Source of the DNA: Pseudomonas simiae | GTDB taxonomy: Bacteria; Pseudomonadota; Gammaproteobacteria; Pseudomonadales; Pseudomonadaceae | Reading direction: 5' to 3' | Length of the DNA stretch: 64,000 bases | Assembly (NCBI RefSeq): GCF_900111895.1 | Contig: NZ_FOKB01000001.1 | Span: forward strand, 62,001 to 126,000 | In this document: positions 9,279-19,556 of the stretch, piece after piece | How positions within the stretch are numbered: the first letter of the stretch is position 1 | How the letters are laid out: the number at the start of each line of letters is the position of its first letter | The notes under the pieces: model-generated | What the model saw: only the letters and a program-made list of their open reading frames with translations | The model's database searches: none | Told to the model about the DNA's origin: nothing | Program-made: the position numbers and the translations under genes

Positions 9279-9515
9279 ATGAGCACCATCGAAGAGCGCG
9301 TCAAGAAAATCGTCGCCGAGCAACTGGGCGTTAAAGAAGAAGAAGTGGTCAACACTGCTTCCTTCGTAGAAGACCTGGGTGCCGATTCCCTTGACACCGT
9401 TGAGCTGGTGATGGCTCTGGAAGAGGAATTCGAGACCGAAATCCCGGACGAAGAAGCTGAAAAAATCACTACTGTTCAAGCTGCTATCGACTACGTTACT
9501 AGCCACCAGGCGTAA
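9279..9515 (+). CDS. acpP: Acyl carrier protein
   Basis: Carries growing acyl chains on 4'-phosphopantetheine. The 78-residue acidic protein has the prosthetic-group Ser in [20 protein letters not shown] lies 11 nt before the ATG. Flanked by fabG and fabF. A strong intrinsic terminator follows immediately, so acpP is probably abundantly expressed as a short transcript. Translation is likely also controlled by the sRNA described at 15350-15467. Confidence 0.98.
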   Translation: MSTIEERVKKIVAEQLGVKEEEVVNTASFVEDLGADSLDTVELVMALEEEFETEIPDEEAEKITTVQAAIDYVTSHQA

Positions 9516-9545
9516 TAGTTTGTAGTCGTCGTTTGCTTTCAGGGA

Positions 9546-9580
9546 AAAACCGCACTGCTGTAACGGCGTGCGGTTTTTTC
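9546..9580 (+). terminator. Intrinsic terminator after acpP
   Basis: Perfect 10-bp stem AAAACCGCAC / GTGCGGTTTT (9546-9555, 9568-9577) with a 12-nt loop, ending in a T-run. It separates acpP from fabF at least partly. Confidence 0.9.
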
Positions 9581-9643
9581 TTTAGCCCTGATCAAAAGTA
9601 AACGTTGAAGCAAAAGTGTCGTCATTAGAAAAAGGAGAGTGCT

Positions 9644-10888
9644 GTGTCGCGTAGACGCGTCGTAGTCACCGGTATGGGTATGTTGTCGCCACTGGGCACG
9701 GATGTGCCGAGCAGTTGGCAGGGCATTCTGGCTGGCCACAGTGGTATTGGTCTGATCGAACACACGGACCTTTCTGCCTATTCCACCCGTTTTGGCGGCT
9801 CGGTAAAGGGTTTCAATGTCGAGGAATACCTCTCGGTCAAAGAATCCCGCAAACTCGACCTGTTCATTCAATACGGCCTGGCAGCCGGTTTTCAGGCAGT
9901 GCGTAATGCCGGCCTGGAAGTCACCGACGCCAACCGTGATCGCATCGGCGTGGCGATGGGTTCGGGTATTGGCGGTTTGACCAATATCGAAGAAACCAGC
10001 CGCACGTTGCATGATTCCGGCCCTCGTCGAATTTCACCGTTCTTCGTCCCGGGATCGATCATCAATATGATTTCCGGTTTCCTGTCGATCCACCTGGGCG
10101 CACAGGGGCCTAACTACGCCATCGCCACGGCGTGTACCACCGGCACGCACTGCATCGGCATGGCGGCGCGCAACATCGCCTATGACGAAGCCGACGTGAT
10201 GATTGCCGGCGGCGCCGAAATGGCAGCCTGCGGCCTGGGCATGGGCGGCTTCGGCGCCTCCCGGGCGCTGTCGACCCGTAACGACGAGCCGAGCCGTGCC
10301 AGCCGTCCATGGGACAAAGGCCGTGACGGTTTCGTACTGTCCGACGGTGCCGGTGCGCTGGTACTGGAAGAGTTGGAGCACGCCAAGGCGCGTGGTGCCA
10401 CGATTTACGCCGAGCTGATCGGCTTCGGCATGAGCGGCGACGCTTACCACATGACCTCGCCACCGTCCGACGGTGCCGGTGCTGCGCGTTGCATCACCAA
10501 CGCCCTGCGCGACGCGAAGGTCAATGCGGACCAAGTGCAGTACATCAACGCCCATGGCACGTCGACCCCGACCGGCGACCTGGCTGAAGCCGAAGCCATC
10601 AAGTCGGTGTTCGGCGAGCACGCCTACAACCTGGCGGTCAGCTCCACCAAGTCGATGACCGGCCACTTGCTGGGCGCGGCGGGCGCGGTCGAGGCGATCT
10701 TCAGCGTCATGGCCATCAAGGATCAGGTCGCTCCGCCGACCATCAACCTGGATGAGCCGGATGAAGGCTGTGACCTGAACTTCGTGCCTCACGAAGCACA
10801 GCCGATGCCGATCGACGTGGTGATCTCCAACTCGTTCGGTTTTGGTGGCACCAACGGTTCCCTGGTGTTCCGCCGGTTCGCCGAGTGA
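9644..10888 (+). CDS. fabF: 3-oxoacyl-ACP synthase II
   Basis: Condenses malonyl-ACP with acyl-ACP and supports unsaturated-chain elongation. 414 residues. The Cys-His-His triad is visible in [21 protein letters not shown] and [12 protein letters not shown]. It starts at GTG 9644 after AAGGAG. The TGA overlaps the ATG of pabC by one base. Confidence 0.96.
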   Translation: MSRRRVVVTGMGMLSPLGTDVPSSWQGILAGHSGIGLIEHTDLSAYSTRFGGSVKGFNVEEYLSVKESRKLDLFIQYGLAAGFQAVRNAGLEVTDANRDRIGVAMGSGIGGLTNIEETSRTLHDSGPRRISPFFVPGSIINMISGFLSIHLGAQGPNYAIATACTTGTHCIGMAARNIAYDEADVMIAGGAEMAACGLGMGGFGASRALSTRNDEPSRASRPWDKGRDGFVLSDGAGALVLEELEHAKARGATIYAELIGFGMSGDAYHMTSPPSDGAGAARCITNALRDAKVNADQVQYINAHGTSTPTGDLAEAEAIKSVFGEHAYNLAVSSTKSMTGHLLGAAGAVEAIFSVMAIKDQVAPPTINLDEPDEGCDLNFVPHEAQPMPIDVVISNSFGFGGTNGSLVFRRFAE

Positions 10889-11703
10889 TGCACAGCTGGG
10901 TCGACGGTCAGCCAGCGGACAGCGTGCCCCTGAAAGATCGCGGCCTGGCGTATGGTGATGGGCTGTTCGAGACCATCGCCGTCAGGGCCGGGCAGCCTGT
11001 GCTGCTCGACCGCCACCTGCAACGCCTCGATGAGGGGTGCAGGCGCCTCGCCTTGGTTGCGGATCGTGAATTGATCCGCAGCGAAGTGCTGGCCTATGCC
11101 GCCGCCCTCGGCGACGGTGTTCTCAAATTGATCATGACCCGCGGCGACAGCCTGCGCGGTTATGGCATCAACCCCGGCGCTCCGGTGCGCCGTATCTTGC
11201 AGGGCAGTCCGCCTGCTACCTATCCCAACGCCCATGCAGCCGACGGCATCCGTCTGTTCGCCTGTGCGACCCGCTTGGCCGAACAGCCGTTGCTGGCCGG
11301 TCTCAAGCACCTCAATCGCCTCGAACAGGTGATCGCCCGCGCCGAGTGGCAAGACACTGAGCACGCTGAAGGCTTGATGCTGGATGTGTCCGGCCGCGTC
11401 ATCGAAGGCGTATTCAGCAACCTGTTCCTAGTGCGCAACGGCTTGTTACTAACCGCTGATCTGACCCGTTGCGGCGTTGCCGGTGTGATGCGCGCCGAGA
11501 TTCTGGTCCAGGCACAAAGCCTGGGCATCCCGGTGGCCGTGGCCGACATCGATCTTGAGCAGGTGCAGCAGGCCGACGAAGTCTTTGTGTGCAACAGCGT
11601 TTATGGCATTTGGCCGGTGCGCGGGTACGCTGCGATGAGCTGGCCGGTTGGGCCGCTCACCCGTAAACTGCAGGCCATTGTTCGCGCGCTATTGGAAATT
11701 TGA
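10888..11703 (+). CDS. pabC: Aminodeoxychorismate lyase
   Basis: PLP enzyme that splits 4-amino-4-deoxychorismate to p-aminobenzoate and pyruvate in folate synthesis. 271 residues of the class IV aminotransferase fold: N-terminal DRGLAYGDGLFETIAV, and the PLP lysine in LKHLNRLEQV near residue 138. The ATG at 10888 overlaps the fabF stop; a GTG three bases earlier is an alternative start. Position between fabF and mltG is conserved in gamma-proteobacteria. Confidence 0.94.
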   Translation: MHSWVDGQPADSVPLKDRGLAYGDGLFETIAVRAGQPVLLDRHLQRLDEGCRRLALVADRELIRSEVLAYAAALGDGVLKLIMTRGDSLRGYGINPGAPVRRILQGSPPATYPNAHAADGIRLFACATRLAEQPLLAGLKHLNRLEQVIARAEWQDTEHAEGLMLDVSGRVIEGVFSNLFLVRNGLLLTADLTRCGVAGVMRAEILVQAQSLGIPVAVADIDLEQVQQADEVFVCNSVYGIWPVRGYAAMSWPVGPLTRKLQAIVRALLEI

Positions 11704-11704
11704 G

Positions 11705-12850
11705 TTGATACGAAAACTGGTTGTACTGCTGCTGGTCGGTCTGTTCTCGGCGGCTTTGCTGTTGGGCTATGGCGTCTGGAAATTCGACGCTGCCTTGAAG
11801 CAGCCCTTGAAACTGACCCAGGAGCAATTGCTCGACGTGCCGGCGGGGGCCACCCCCACCGGCACCTTCAATCGCCTGGAAGCCGACGGCGTGCTGGATG
11901 GCGCCTTCTGGTTGCGCCTGTACTGGCGCTTTAACCTCGATGGCCAGCCACTGCACAGCGGCGAATACCGCATGACCCCCGTCATGACGGCGCAGGGCTT
12001 GATCGGCCTATGGCAGCGTGGCGAAGTGGTGCAATACAGCCTGACCCTGGTCGAAGGCTGGAACTTCCGCCAGGTGCGCTCGGCCCTGGCCAAGCATGAA
12101 AAGATCGTGCAGACCCTCGCAGGCCTGAGCGACACCGAGGTCATGGACAAGCTCGGTCACCCCGGCGTGTTCCCGGAAGGTCGGTTCTTCCCCGATACCT
12201 ACCGTTTCGTGCGTGGCATGACCGACGTCGAGTTCCTGAAAAAAGCCTACAACCGCCTCGACGATGTACTTGCTCAGGAGTGGAGCAAGCGTGCCGCCGA
12301 TGCGCCGTACACCGACCCTTATCAAGCGCTGATCATGGCCTCCCTGGTGGAGAAAGAGACTGGCGTGCCTGAAGAGCGTGGGCAGATTGCCGGTGTCTTT
12401 GTGCGTCGCCTGAAGGTCGGCATGTTATTGCAGACCGACCCGACGGTGATCTATGGCCTGGGCGAGCGCTACAACGGCAAGTTGACCCGCGCTCACCTCA
12501 AGGAAGCCAATCCCTATAACACCTACATGGTGGCCGGCCTGCCGCCGACGCCCATTGCCATGGTCGGGCGCGAGGCGATCCATGCCGCGCTTAACCCGGT
12601 GCCGGGCAGCAGCCTGTATTTTGTCGCGCGGGGTGACGGCAGCCATATTTTCTCCGATGACCTGGATGCGCATAATGCCGCCGTGCGGGAGTTCCAGCTC
12701 AAGCGCCGGGCCGATTACCGCTCCAGCCCTGCGCCTGCCGTGAAGCCTGAGGAAGACGCAACGCCTGCGGTGGATGTGCCCGCGCAAGCGCCGGTTGAAA
12801 AGCCGATCGAGCCTGCGCCGGACACCGCCGCCCCGCAAAGCCCGCAATAA
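11705..12850 (+). CDS. mltG: Endolytic murein transglycosylase MltG
   Basis: Membrane-anchored lytic transglycosylase thought to terminate nascent glycan strands. One N-terminal membrane segment (residues ~4-22, LVVLLLVGLFSAALLLGYGV), a LysM-like region, then the YceG catalytic domain with the Glu in SLVEKETG. The proline/alanine-rich acidic tail of about 40 residues is an extension often seen in Pseudomonas. The start is TTG 11705, one base after the pabC stop; the upstream part of the open frame overlaps pabC. Confidence 0.92.
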   Translation: MIRKLVVLLLVGLFSAALLLGYGVWKFDAALKQPLKLTQEQLLDVPAGATPTGTFNRLEADGVLDGAFWLRLYWRFNLDGQPLHSGEYRMTPVMTAQGLIGLWQRGEVVQYSLTLVEGWNFRQVRSALAKHEKIVQTLAGLSDTEVMDKLGHPGVFPEGRFFPDTYRFVRGMTDVEFLKKAYNRLDDVLAQEWSKRAADAPYTDPYQALIMASLVEKETGVPEERGQIAGVFVRRLKVGMLLQTDPTVIYGLGERYNGKLTRAHLKEANPYNTYMVAGLPPTPIAMVGREAIHAALNPVPGSSLYFVARGDGSHIFSDDLDAHNAAVREFQLKRRADYRSSPAPAVKPEEDATPAVDVPAQAPVEKPIEPAPDTAAPQSPQ

Positions 12851-12860
12851 TTCTGACTAA

Positions 12861-14484
<1,624 letters not shown>

Positions 14485-14545
14485 ATTCCGTGGCCGACAG
14501 GTGTATCGTCGGTCAGACTTTTCGTGACTGAAGTTGTAGAGCCTT

Positions 14546-15331
14546 ATGCTAGTAGATTCCCATTGCCACCTCGATCGCCTCGACCTGGCCCAACACGGCG
14601 GTTCCCTTGATGCGGCCCTCGACGCTGCGCGCCAGCGTGGGGTAGGGCATTTCCTGTGCATCGGCGTCAGCGCGCAAAACGCGGCTGACGTCAAAGCCCT
14701 GGCTGATCGCTATGCCGATGTGGATTGTTCGGTGGGTATACACCCGCTGGACCTCAAGCCCGGTGAAGCGCCTGCGCTGGACTGGCTACTGGCTGAGCTC
14801 AATCACCCGCGCGTGGTTGCCATCGGCGAAACCGGCCTGGATTATCACTACGAGCCCGAAGCCGCCGAGTTGCAGCAGGCCTCCTTCCGTTTGCACCTGC
14901 AAGCCGCCCAGCAAACCGGCAAACCGGTGATCGTCCACACCCGTGGCGCCCGTGCTGACACCCTGTCCTTGCTGCGCGAAGCCGCGCTGCCCCAGGCCGG
15001 CGTGTTGCACTGCTTCACCGAAGACTGGGACATGGCCAAGGCGGCCCTGGACCTGGGGTTCTACATTTCCCTCTCGGGCATCGTCACCTTCCGCAATGCC
15101 GACGCCCTGCGTGATGTCGCGCGCCAAGTGCCGGCCGACCGCCTGCTGGTGGAAACCGACTCGCCGTACCTGGCGCCCATTCCTCATCGCGGCAAGCCGA
15201 ACCTGCCTGAATACGTGCGCGATGTAGCGGATTACCTGGCGATGTTGCGCGGCGAGTCCTACGAGCGCTTTGCCGAACAGACTACCGAGAACTTCAAACG
15301 CCTGTTCCCGCTGGCTCATGTAACCGTTTGA
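14546..15331 (+). CDS. TatD-family metal-dependent hydrolase (YcfH type)
   Basis: 261-residue amidohydrolase-fold deoxyribonuclease-like protein. Metal ligands are visible in DSHCHLD (residues 4-10), GETGLDYHY, VHTRGA, HCFTED and ETDSPYLAP. The family includes 3'-5' DNA exonucleases and D-aminoacyl-tRNA deacylase-like members; the precise substrate is not evident. It follows the holB operon. The sRNA at 15350-15467 ends tail-to-tail with it. Confidence 0.92.
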   Translation: MLVDSHCHLDRLDLAQHGGSLDAALDAARQRGVGHFLCIGVSAQNAADVKALADRYADVDCSVGIHPLDLKPGEAPALDWLLAELNHPRVVAIGETGLDYHYEPEAAELQQASFRLHLQAAQQTGKPVIVHTRGARADTLSLLREAALPQAGVLHCFTEDWDMAKAALDLGFYISLSGIVTFRNADALRDVARQVPADRLLVETDSPYLAPIPHRGKPNLPEYVRDVADYLAMLRGESYERFAEQTTENFKRLFPLAHVTV

Positions 15332-15349
15332 CGCGGCCACATCGCAGGC

Positions 15350-15467
15350 AAAAAAAACCCGGCTTCTGGGGGGGGAATCCGGGCTAAGACCATTAGGAGT
15401 AAAACAAGGGTACGCGGTCCGTTGGTACCCAGGTCGGCGCTTCACTTGGGGGAGATGTCGCGCCGAC
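15350..15467 (-). ncRNA. rgsA: Putative RgsA (P16) small RNA
   Basis: The minus strand holds a complete sRNA architecture: a possible -10 CAATACT (15480-15474), hairpin GTCGGCGC/GCGCCGAC, hairpin GGGTAC/GTACCC, an unpaired segment UUGUUUUACUCCUAAUGG, then a terminator stem CCCGG/CCGGG (C-rich loop) and eight U. In P. aeruginosa the RpoS-dependent, Hfq-bound sRNA RgsA lies beside the same tatD gene and represses acpP and fis. The unpaired segment matches the acpP ribosome-binding site (9258-9277) at 19 of 20 positions as its complement. Identity is from synteny, features and target; I could not run a covariance search. Between 15481 and the tetR start I see nothing else. Confidence 0.8.
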
Positions 15468-15776
15468 AGTTGAAGTATTGATCAGTATCCGATTCAGTCC
15501 AGTCGCGGCTGATCGTTTTTTAAACAGATTTGGAATACGCGCGCTTCGCTTGAGTTCTCATCGGACAGGAGCACGGTGGCAGTTTTTGCGTGTTATTTCT
15601 GACTGGGATCCATGAAATCGTTGGCGCACTGAAAGTAAAGTGCGTTTCGGGTTCACATAGGCATTGCCCAGCGACCGTTCAGTCGGGATAATCCCTCGTA
15701 CCGGGTAAATCGTATCGCCGCGTATCCGTGGCCCTGCGTTACCCTCCCTATTTTGACCTTTGCAGACCTCTTCCTC

Positions 15777-16430
15777 ATGCACAAAGAACCCCGTAAGGTC
15801 CGTGAGTTTCGCCGCCGTGAGCAGGAAATTCTCGACACCGCACTCAAGCTGTTCCTCGAACAGGGTGAAGACAGCGTCACCGTCGAGATGATCGCGGATG
15901 CCGTGGGTATCGGCAAAGGCACGATCTACAAGCACTTTAAATCGAAGGCCGAAATCTACCTTCGCCTGATGCTCGACTACGAGCGCGATTTGAACGAACT
16001 GCTGCATTCGGCCGATGTGGACAAGGACAAGGAAGCCTTGTCCCGCGCCTACTTCGAGTTCCGTATGCGTGACCCGCAGCGCTACCGCCTGTTCGACCGC
16101 TTGGAAGAGAAGGTGGTCAAGGGCCATCAGGTACCGGAGATGGTCGAGGAACTGCACAAGATCCGTGCTTCGAACTTCGAGCGCCTGACCCTGTTGATCA
16201 AGGGCCGCATCAGCGAAGGCAAGCTGGAAGACGTGCCGCCGTATTTCCACTACTGCGCCGCCTGGGCCTTGGTGCACGGTGCCGTGGCGCTGTACCACTC
16301 GCCGTTCTGGAGCAATGTGCTGGAAGATCAGGAAGGTTTCTTCCAATTCCTGATGGACATCGGCGTGCGCATGGGCAATAAGCGCAAGCACAGCGCTGAG
16401 CAGCCACCGGCTGAAACGCCCGCCACGTAA
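15777..16430 (+). CDS. TetR-family transcriptional regulator
   Basis: 217 residues with an N-terminal TetR helix-turn-helix (about residues 12-60: VTVEMIADAVGIGKGTIYKHF) and a ligand domain of unknown specificity. The first residues are basic (MHKEPRKVREFRRRE). No Shine-Dalgarno is visible before the ATG. A TetR gene follows tatD in P. aeruginosa too (PA2957), which supports orthology but not a function. Followed by a hairpin upstream of moaA. Confidence 0.88.
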   Translation: MHKEPRKVREFRRREQEILDTALKLFLEQGEDSVTVEMIADAVGIGKGTIYKHFKSKAEIYLRLMLDYERDLNELLHSADVDKDKEALSRAYFEFRMRDPQRYRLFDRLEEKVVKGHQVPEMVEELHKIRASNFERLTLLIKGRISEGKLEDVPPYFHYCAAWALVHGAVALYHSPFWSNVLEDQEGFFQFLMDIGVRMGNKRKHSAEQPPAETPAT

Positions 16431-16482
16431 TGATTTGCTGCCACGCGTAGTACCCCAGGAATATACTCAGGCATGGACTCTT

Positions 16483-16514
16483 GCTAAAAGCTGATTTATC
16501 AGTCAGCTTTTAGC
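16483..16514. repeat. Perfect 12-bp inverted repeat upstream of moaA
   Basis: GCTAAAAGCTGA (16483-16494) and TCAGCTTTTAGC (16503-16514) flank an 8-nt loop, 31 nt before the moaA ATG. There is no T-run after it, so it is not a standard terminator. It could be an operator or an mRNA hairpin in the moaA leader. Confidence 0.8.
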
Positions 16515-16545
16515 GCGCCCGAATCATCCTCTGCCGGAGTGATCC

Positions 16546-17514
16546 ATGATCGTTGATCGTCAAGGCAGGCGTTTTCGCAATTTGCGGATCAGCCTGACCT
16601 CAGCCTGCAATTACGCGTGTACCTACTGCGTGCCTAACGGCAAGCGGCTGGTGGCTGCCCAGGACGAACTCTCGGCCGAGGCCATGGCCCGTGGCGTGGC
16701 TTACCTGATCGAGGCGGCGGGCATTGAGCGCCTGCGCATCACCGGCGGTGAACCGCTGGTCAGCCCCAAGCTGGAAGCCTTCATGGGCGCCGTCGGGCAG
16801 ATGGGGCTCAGTGACATCAGCCTGACCACCAACGGCCAACTGCTGGCGCGCAAACTGCCGCTGCTGGTCGAGGCCGGGATCAAGCGCATCAACGTCTCCC
16901 TCGATACCCTGGATGCGGACGCCTTCCGCAGCATCGCCCGTGGCGGCGACCTGGCCACCGTACTCGACGGCATGGACCAGGCCCGTGCTGCCGGGATCAA
17001 GATCAAGGTCAACATGGTGCCGTTGCGCGGCCAGAACCTCGACCAGGTAATGCCGCTGCTCGAATACTGCCTGGCGCGCGGTTATGAACTGCGCTTTATC
17101 GAGCTGATGCGCATGGGCCACCTGGCCAAGGACTCCAACGCGTTCCTGCAGCAATTTGTCAGCTTGCAACAGCTGTTGGGCCTGATCGGCGAACAGCATG
17201 AATACTTGCAAGCCAGCGCGCCCATTGACGCGACGGCGGTACGTTATGAAATACCTGGCAAGGGCTACTTCGGGGTGATTGCCAACGAAAGCGTGCCGTT
17301 CTGCCGTACCTGTTCGCGGTTGCGGTTGTCGTCCACCGGTTGGCTGCATGGCTGCCTGTCGTCGAGCAATCGTCACTATGTCGGCGACTTGCTGGACAAA
17401 CCGCGCCACCAAGCGCTGCCAGCGTTGCAGGGCCTGTTGATGAAGGCGTTGGGCGACAAGCAGGAAGTTGCCTTCTCCGGGGGCGCGACCATCATGAAGA
17501 TCATCGGCGGCTAG
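16546..17514 (+). CDS. moaA: GTP 3',8-cyclase (radical SAM)
   Basis: First step of molybdenum cofactor synthesis, GTP to 3',8-cyclo-7,8-dihydro-GTP. 322 residues: the N-terminal radical-SAM cluster motif CNYACTYC, the SAM-binding ITGGEPLV, a C-terminal second cluster with CRTCSRLRLSSTGWLHGC, and the essential C-terminal Gly-Gly. The TGCGTGCC spacing is normal. It stands alone, apart from other moa genes, as one of the moaA copies of Pseudomonas often does. Confidence 0.94.
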   Translation: MIVDRQGRRFRNLRISLTSACNYACTYCVPNGKRLVAAQDELSAEAMARGVAYLIEAAGIERLRITGGEPLVSPKLEAFMGAVGQMGLSDISLTTNGQLLARKLPLLVEAGIKRINVSLDTLDADAFRSIARGGDLATVLDGMDQARAAGIKIKVNMVPLRGQNLDQVMPLLEYCLARGYELRFIELMRMGHLAKDSNAFLQQFVSLQQLLGLIGEQHEYLQASAPIDATAVRYEIPGKGYFGVIANESVPFCRTCSRLRLSSTGWLHGCLSSSNRHYVGDLLDKPRHQALPALQGLLMKALGDKQEVAFSGGATIMKIIGG

Positions 17515-17589
17515 TCTTCCAAGCTGGCGCAGAACCTGCATCTCACGCCCATTCGCCGGTTTTCCGTCACCGGCTTCTGGAGGATTAGG

Positions 17590-18195
17590 ATGCGTAGTCT
17601 GGTTTTGTTGCTGGCGTCGTTGACGCTGAGTGGTTGCATGACCGTCAGCGATATGGCCGAAGGCACCCGCTATCAGATGAGCGATGCCGGTTTGCTGGAT
17701 CACAGCGATACCCGTCGCACCGCCTCGGTTCGCATACAGCCGGATTCTTTCGTGTTTATTGCCCAAGGCGCCTTCGTACCGCCGGGTAGCGCTTATCCGC
17801 GTCCGAACGTGGTGGCTGAGGAAGCCTTCAACGGTTTCATCGAGTATTTCCCCATGGTGCGTCGTGCCCGTCAGCCAGAAGGTCTTGAGCAGGCAATGTC
17901 CGAAGCCCGTGCGGCCGGCGCTCACTATCTGCTGTACTGCCGCTTCGCCAAGGCGGATGACCGTATCGGCAATGCCGATGAGTGGTCCGATCAGGAAGCT
18001 CTCGACCGTGTCGGGCTGGACAGCGGCGTCATTCAGATCATGTTGATCGAGACCAGCACCCAGTATTTGATTGATACTGCACGTATTCGCAGTCGTGGCG
18101 GTTTACTGACGTTCCACGACAACAAGCCAGAAGATCTGATTGCCCGCCCGCTGAGGCAGTACGCCCGCAGTCTGCTGGGTATGAGTGATCAATAA
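17590..18195 (+). CDS. DUF4823 lipoprotein
   Basis: 201 residues with a lipoprotein signal MRSLVLLLASLTLSGC; the lipobox Cys is residue 16 and the following MTVS does not carry Asp at +2, so outer-membrane sorting is expected. The rest matches the DUF4823 family found mostly in Pseudomonas; function unknown. AGGATT precedes the ATG. The next gene begins 16 nt after it, so the two may be co-transcribed. Confidence 0.85.
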   Translation: MRSLVLLLASLTLSGCMTVSDMAEGTRYQMSDAGLLDHSDTRRTASVRIQPDSFVFIAQGAFVPPGSAYPRPNVVAEEAFNGFIEYFPMVRRARQPEGLEQAMSEARAAGAHYLLYCRFAKADDRIGNADEWSDQEALDRVGLDSGVIQIMLIETSTQYLIDTARIRSRGGLLTFHDNKPEDLIARPLRQYARSLLGMSDQ

Positions 18196-18211
18196 GCACC
18201 AGGAGAACGCT

Positions 18212-18772
18212 ATGACCGATTCCGCCAAGGCCAACGATCTGTTGGCCCAGCTGCCCAAGGGCAAGGGACCGGCGCCGGTACATCTGTGGAACCCGGACTT
18301 CTGCGGCAACATCGACATGCGCATCGCCCGCGACGGCACTTGGTTCTACCAGGGCACGCCGATCGGGCGTAAGCCGATGGTCAAGCTGTTCTCCAACATC
18401 ATTCGCCGCGATGGCGATGACTACTTCCTGGTCACTCCCGTGGAAAAGGTCGGCATCAGCGTCGATGATGCGCCGTTTGTCGCGGTTACGCTGGAGGTCG
18501 AAGGGCAGGGCGAAGGCCAGGTACTGCGCTTCACCACCAACGTGGACGATCAGATCGAAGCGGGCCTTGAACATCCCTTGCGGGTGGTGATCGACCCGGT
18601 TACCCAGGAACCTGCGCCCTATCTGCGGGTGCGCACCAACCTCGAAGCCCTGGTGCATCGCAATGCCTTTTACCAATTGGTGGAGCTGGCGGTGAGCCGT
18701 CCGATCAATGGTCAGAACTGGCTGGGTGTCTGGAGCGGCGGGGAGTTTTTCCGTATCGGCCTGGAACCTTGA
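18212..18772 (+). CDS. DUF1285 protein
   Basis: 186 residues of the DUF1285 family. HLWNPDFCGNIDMRIARDG and RKPMVKLFSNIIRRD are typical of it. Cytoplasmic, no signal peptide. The ATG at 18212 has AGGAGA 8 nt upstream; an in-frame ATG at 18185 overlaps the previous gene's end and lacks this. Function unknown. The stop codon lies within the terminator hairpin that follows. Confidence 0.87.
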   Translation: MTDSAKANDLLAQLPKGKGPAPVHLWNPDFCGNIDMRIARDGTWFYQGTPIGRKPMVKLFSNIIRRDGDDYFLVTPVEKVGISVDDAPFVAVTLEVEGQGEGQVLRFTTNVDDQIEAGLEHPLRVVIDPVTQEPAPYLRVRTNLEALVHRNAFYQLVELAVSRPINGQNWLGVWSGGEFFRIGLEP

Positions 18773-18786
18773 GGCCGGTTTTTTTA
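18757..18786 (+). terminator. Intrinsic terminator overlapping the DUF1285 stop
   Basis: CGGCCT (18757-18762) pairs with AGGCCG (18772-18777), followed by a T7 run. The stop codon sits in the loop/stem. Confidence 0.8.
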
Positions 18787-18805
18787 TTTCCCTGAAATAA
18801 TTCGC

Positions 18806-18857
18806 TTGCTGGAATCGGGCACTTTCGGTTATCAATTTGTACATGATTAGACATGTC
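18806..18857 (+). promoter_or_regulatory. Promoter of the gntR gene with possible autoregulatory site
   Basis: TTGCTG (18806-18811), 18-bp spacer, TATCAA (18830-18835). The start would fall at 18842-18843, on the ATG itself. ACATG repeats ten bases apart (18841 and 18851) and palindrome GACATGTC (18850-18857) overlap the start region and could bind the encoded GntR protein. Confidence 0.45.
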
Positions 18858-19556
18858 CGATTTGATAAGAAAAAACGCGTCGTCGACGAGCTCATCCGCC
18901 GTATCGAAGGTGGAATGATGGCCGACGGTTTCCTGTTGCCGGGCGAGCACCAACTGGCCGAAGAATTTGCGGTCAGCCGTGGCACCCTGCGCGAAGCCCT
19001 CGCCGAGCTGAAGCGGCGCAACTACATCGCCACGCAGAGCGGCGTCGGTTCCATCGTCACCTTTGACGGCATGGTGCTCGACCAACGCAGCGGTTGGGCC
19101 CAGGCCCTGGCCGACACCGGAGCGCGGGTGAACACTGACATCCTGCGCCTGGAAGCGGTGACCCGCCCCGACCTGTTCAGCCGCTTCGGCAGCGACCAGT
19201 TCATCGCCCTTGATCGCCGCCGCCGTACCACCGATGGCACGTCGGTATCCCTGGAACGCTCATTGATGCCCGCGTCCGGCGGCCTGGAAAGCCTGCCGAC
19301 AGTCGGCCTGATCGATGACTCCCTGACCATCACCCTGGCCGCCTACGGTTTTATCGGTGCCGAAGGTGACCAGTGGATCGGTGCCGAACCCCTCAGTGAC
19401 GAAGATGCCGAGTTGCTCGGCCGTCCCGCAGGCACAGTGTTTCTCAAGGCGTCACGAACCACCTATGACCGTCGCGAGCGTTTCATGGAGTATGTGGAAA
19501 GCTTGCTCGATCCTCTGCACTTTCGCCTGCACCTCCAGTTTGGACGTTCGACATGA
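18843..19556 (+). CDS. GntR/HutC-family regulator (YegW-like)
   Basis: 237 residues: winged-helix GntR domain (about residues 8-70, HQLAEEFAVSRGTLREALAEL) and a C-terminal UTRA effector domain. It leads an operon with an ADP-ribosylglycohydrolase (4-nt overlap), an NCS1 permease and a PfkB kinase, so it most likely senses the compound they process. E. coli YegW sits beside yegU and yegV in the same combination. No Shine-Dalgarno; the promoter position implies a leaderless mRNA. Confidence 0.88.
   Translation: MIRHVRFDKKKRVVDELIRRIEGGMMADGFLLPGEHQLAEEFAVSRGTLREALAELKRRNYIATQSGVGSIVTFDGMVLDQRSGWAQALADTGARVNTDILRLEAVTRPDLFSRFGSDQFIALDRRRRTTDGTSVSLERSLMPASGGLESLPTVGLIDDSLTITLAAYGFIGAEGDQWIGAEPLSDEDAELLGRPAGTVFLKASRTTYDRRERFMEYVESLLDPLHFRLHLQFGRST

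Noticed and set aside
16483..16545. Molybdenum-cofactor riboswitch before moaA
   Set aside because: Only a simple hairpin is present in a short leader; none of the multi-stem pattern of that riboswitch is seen.
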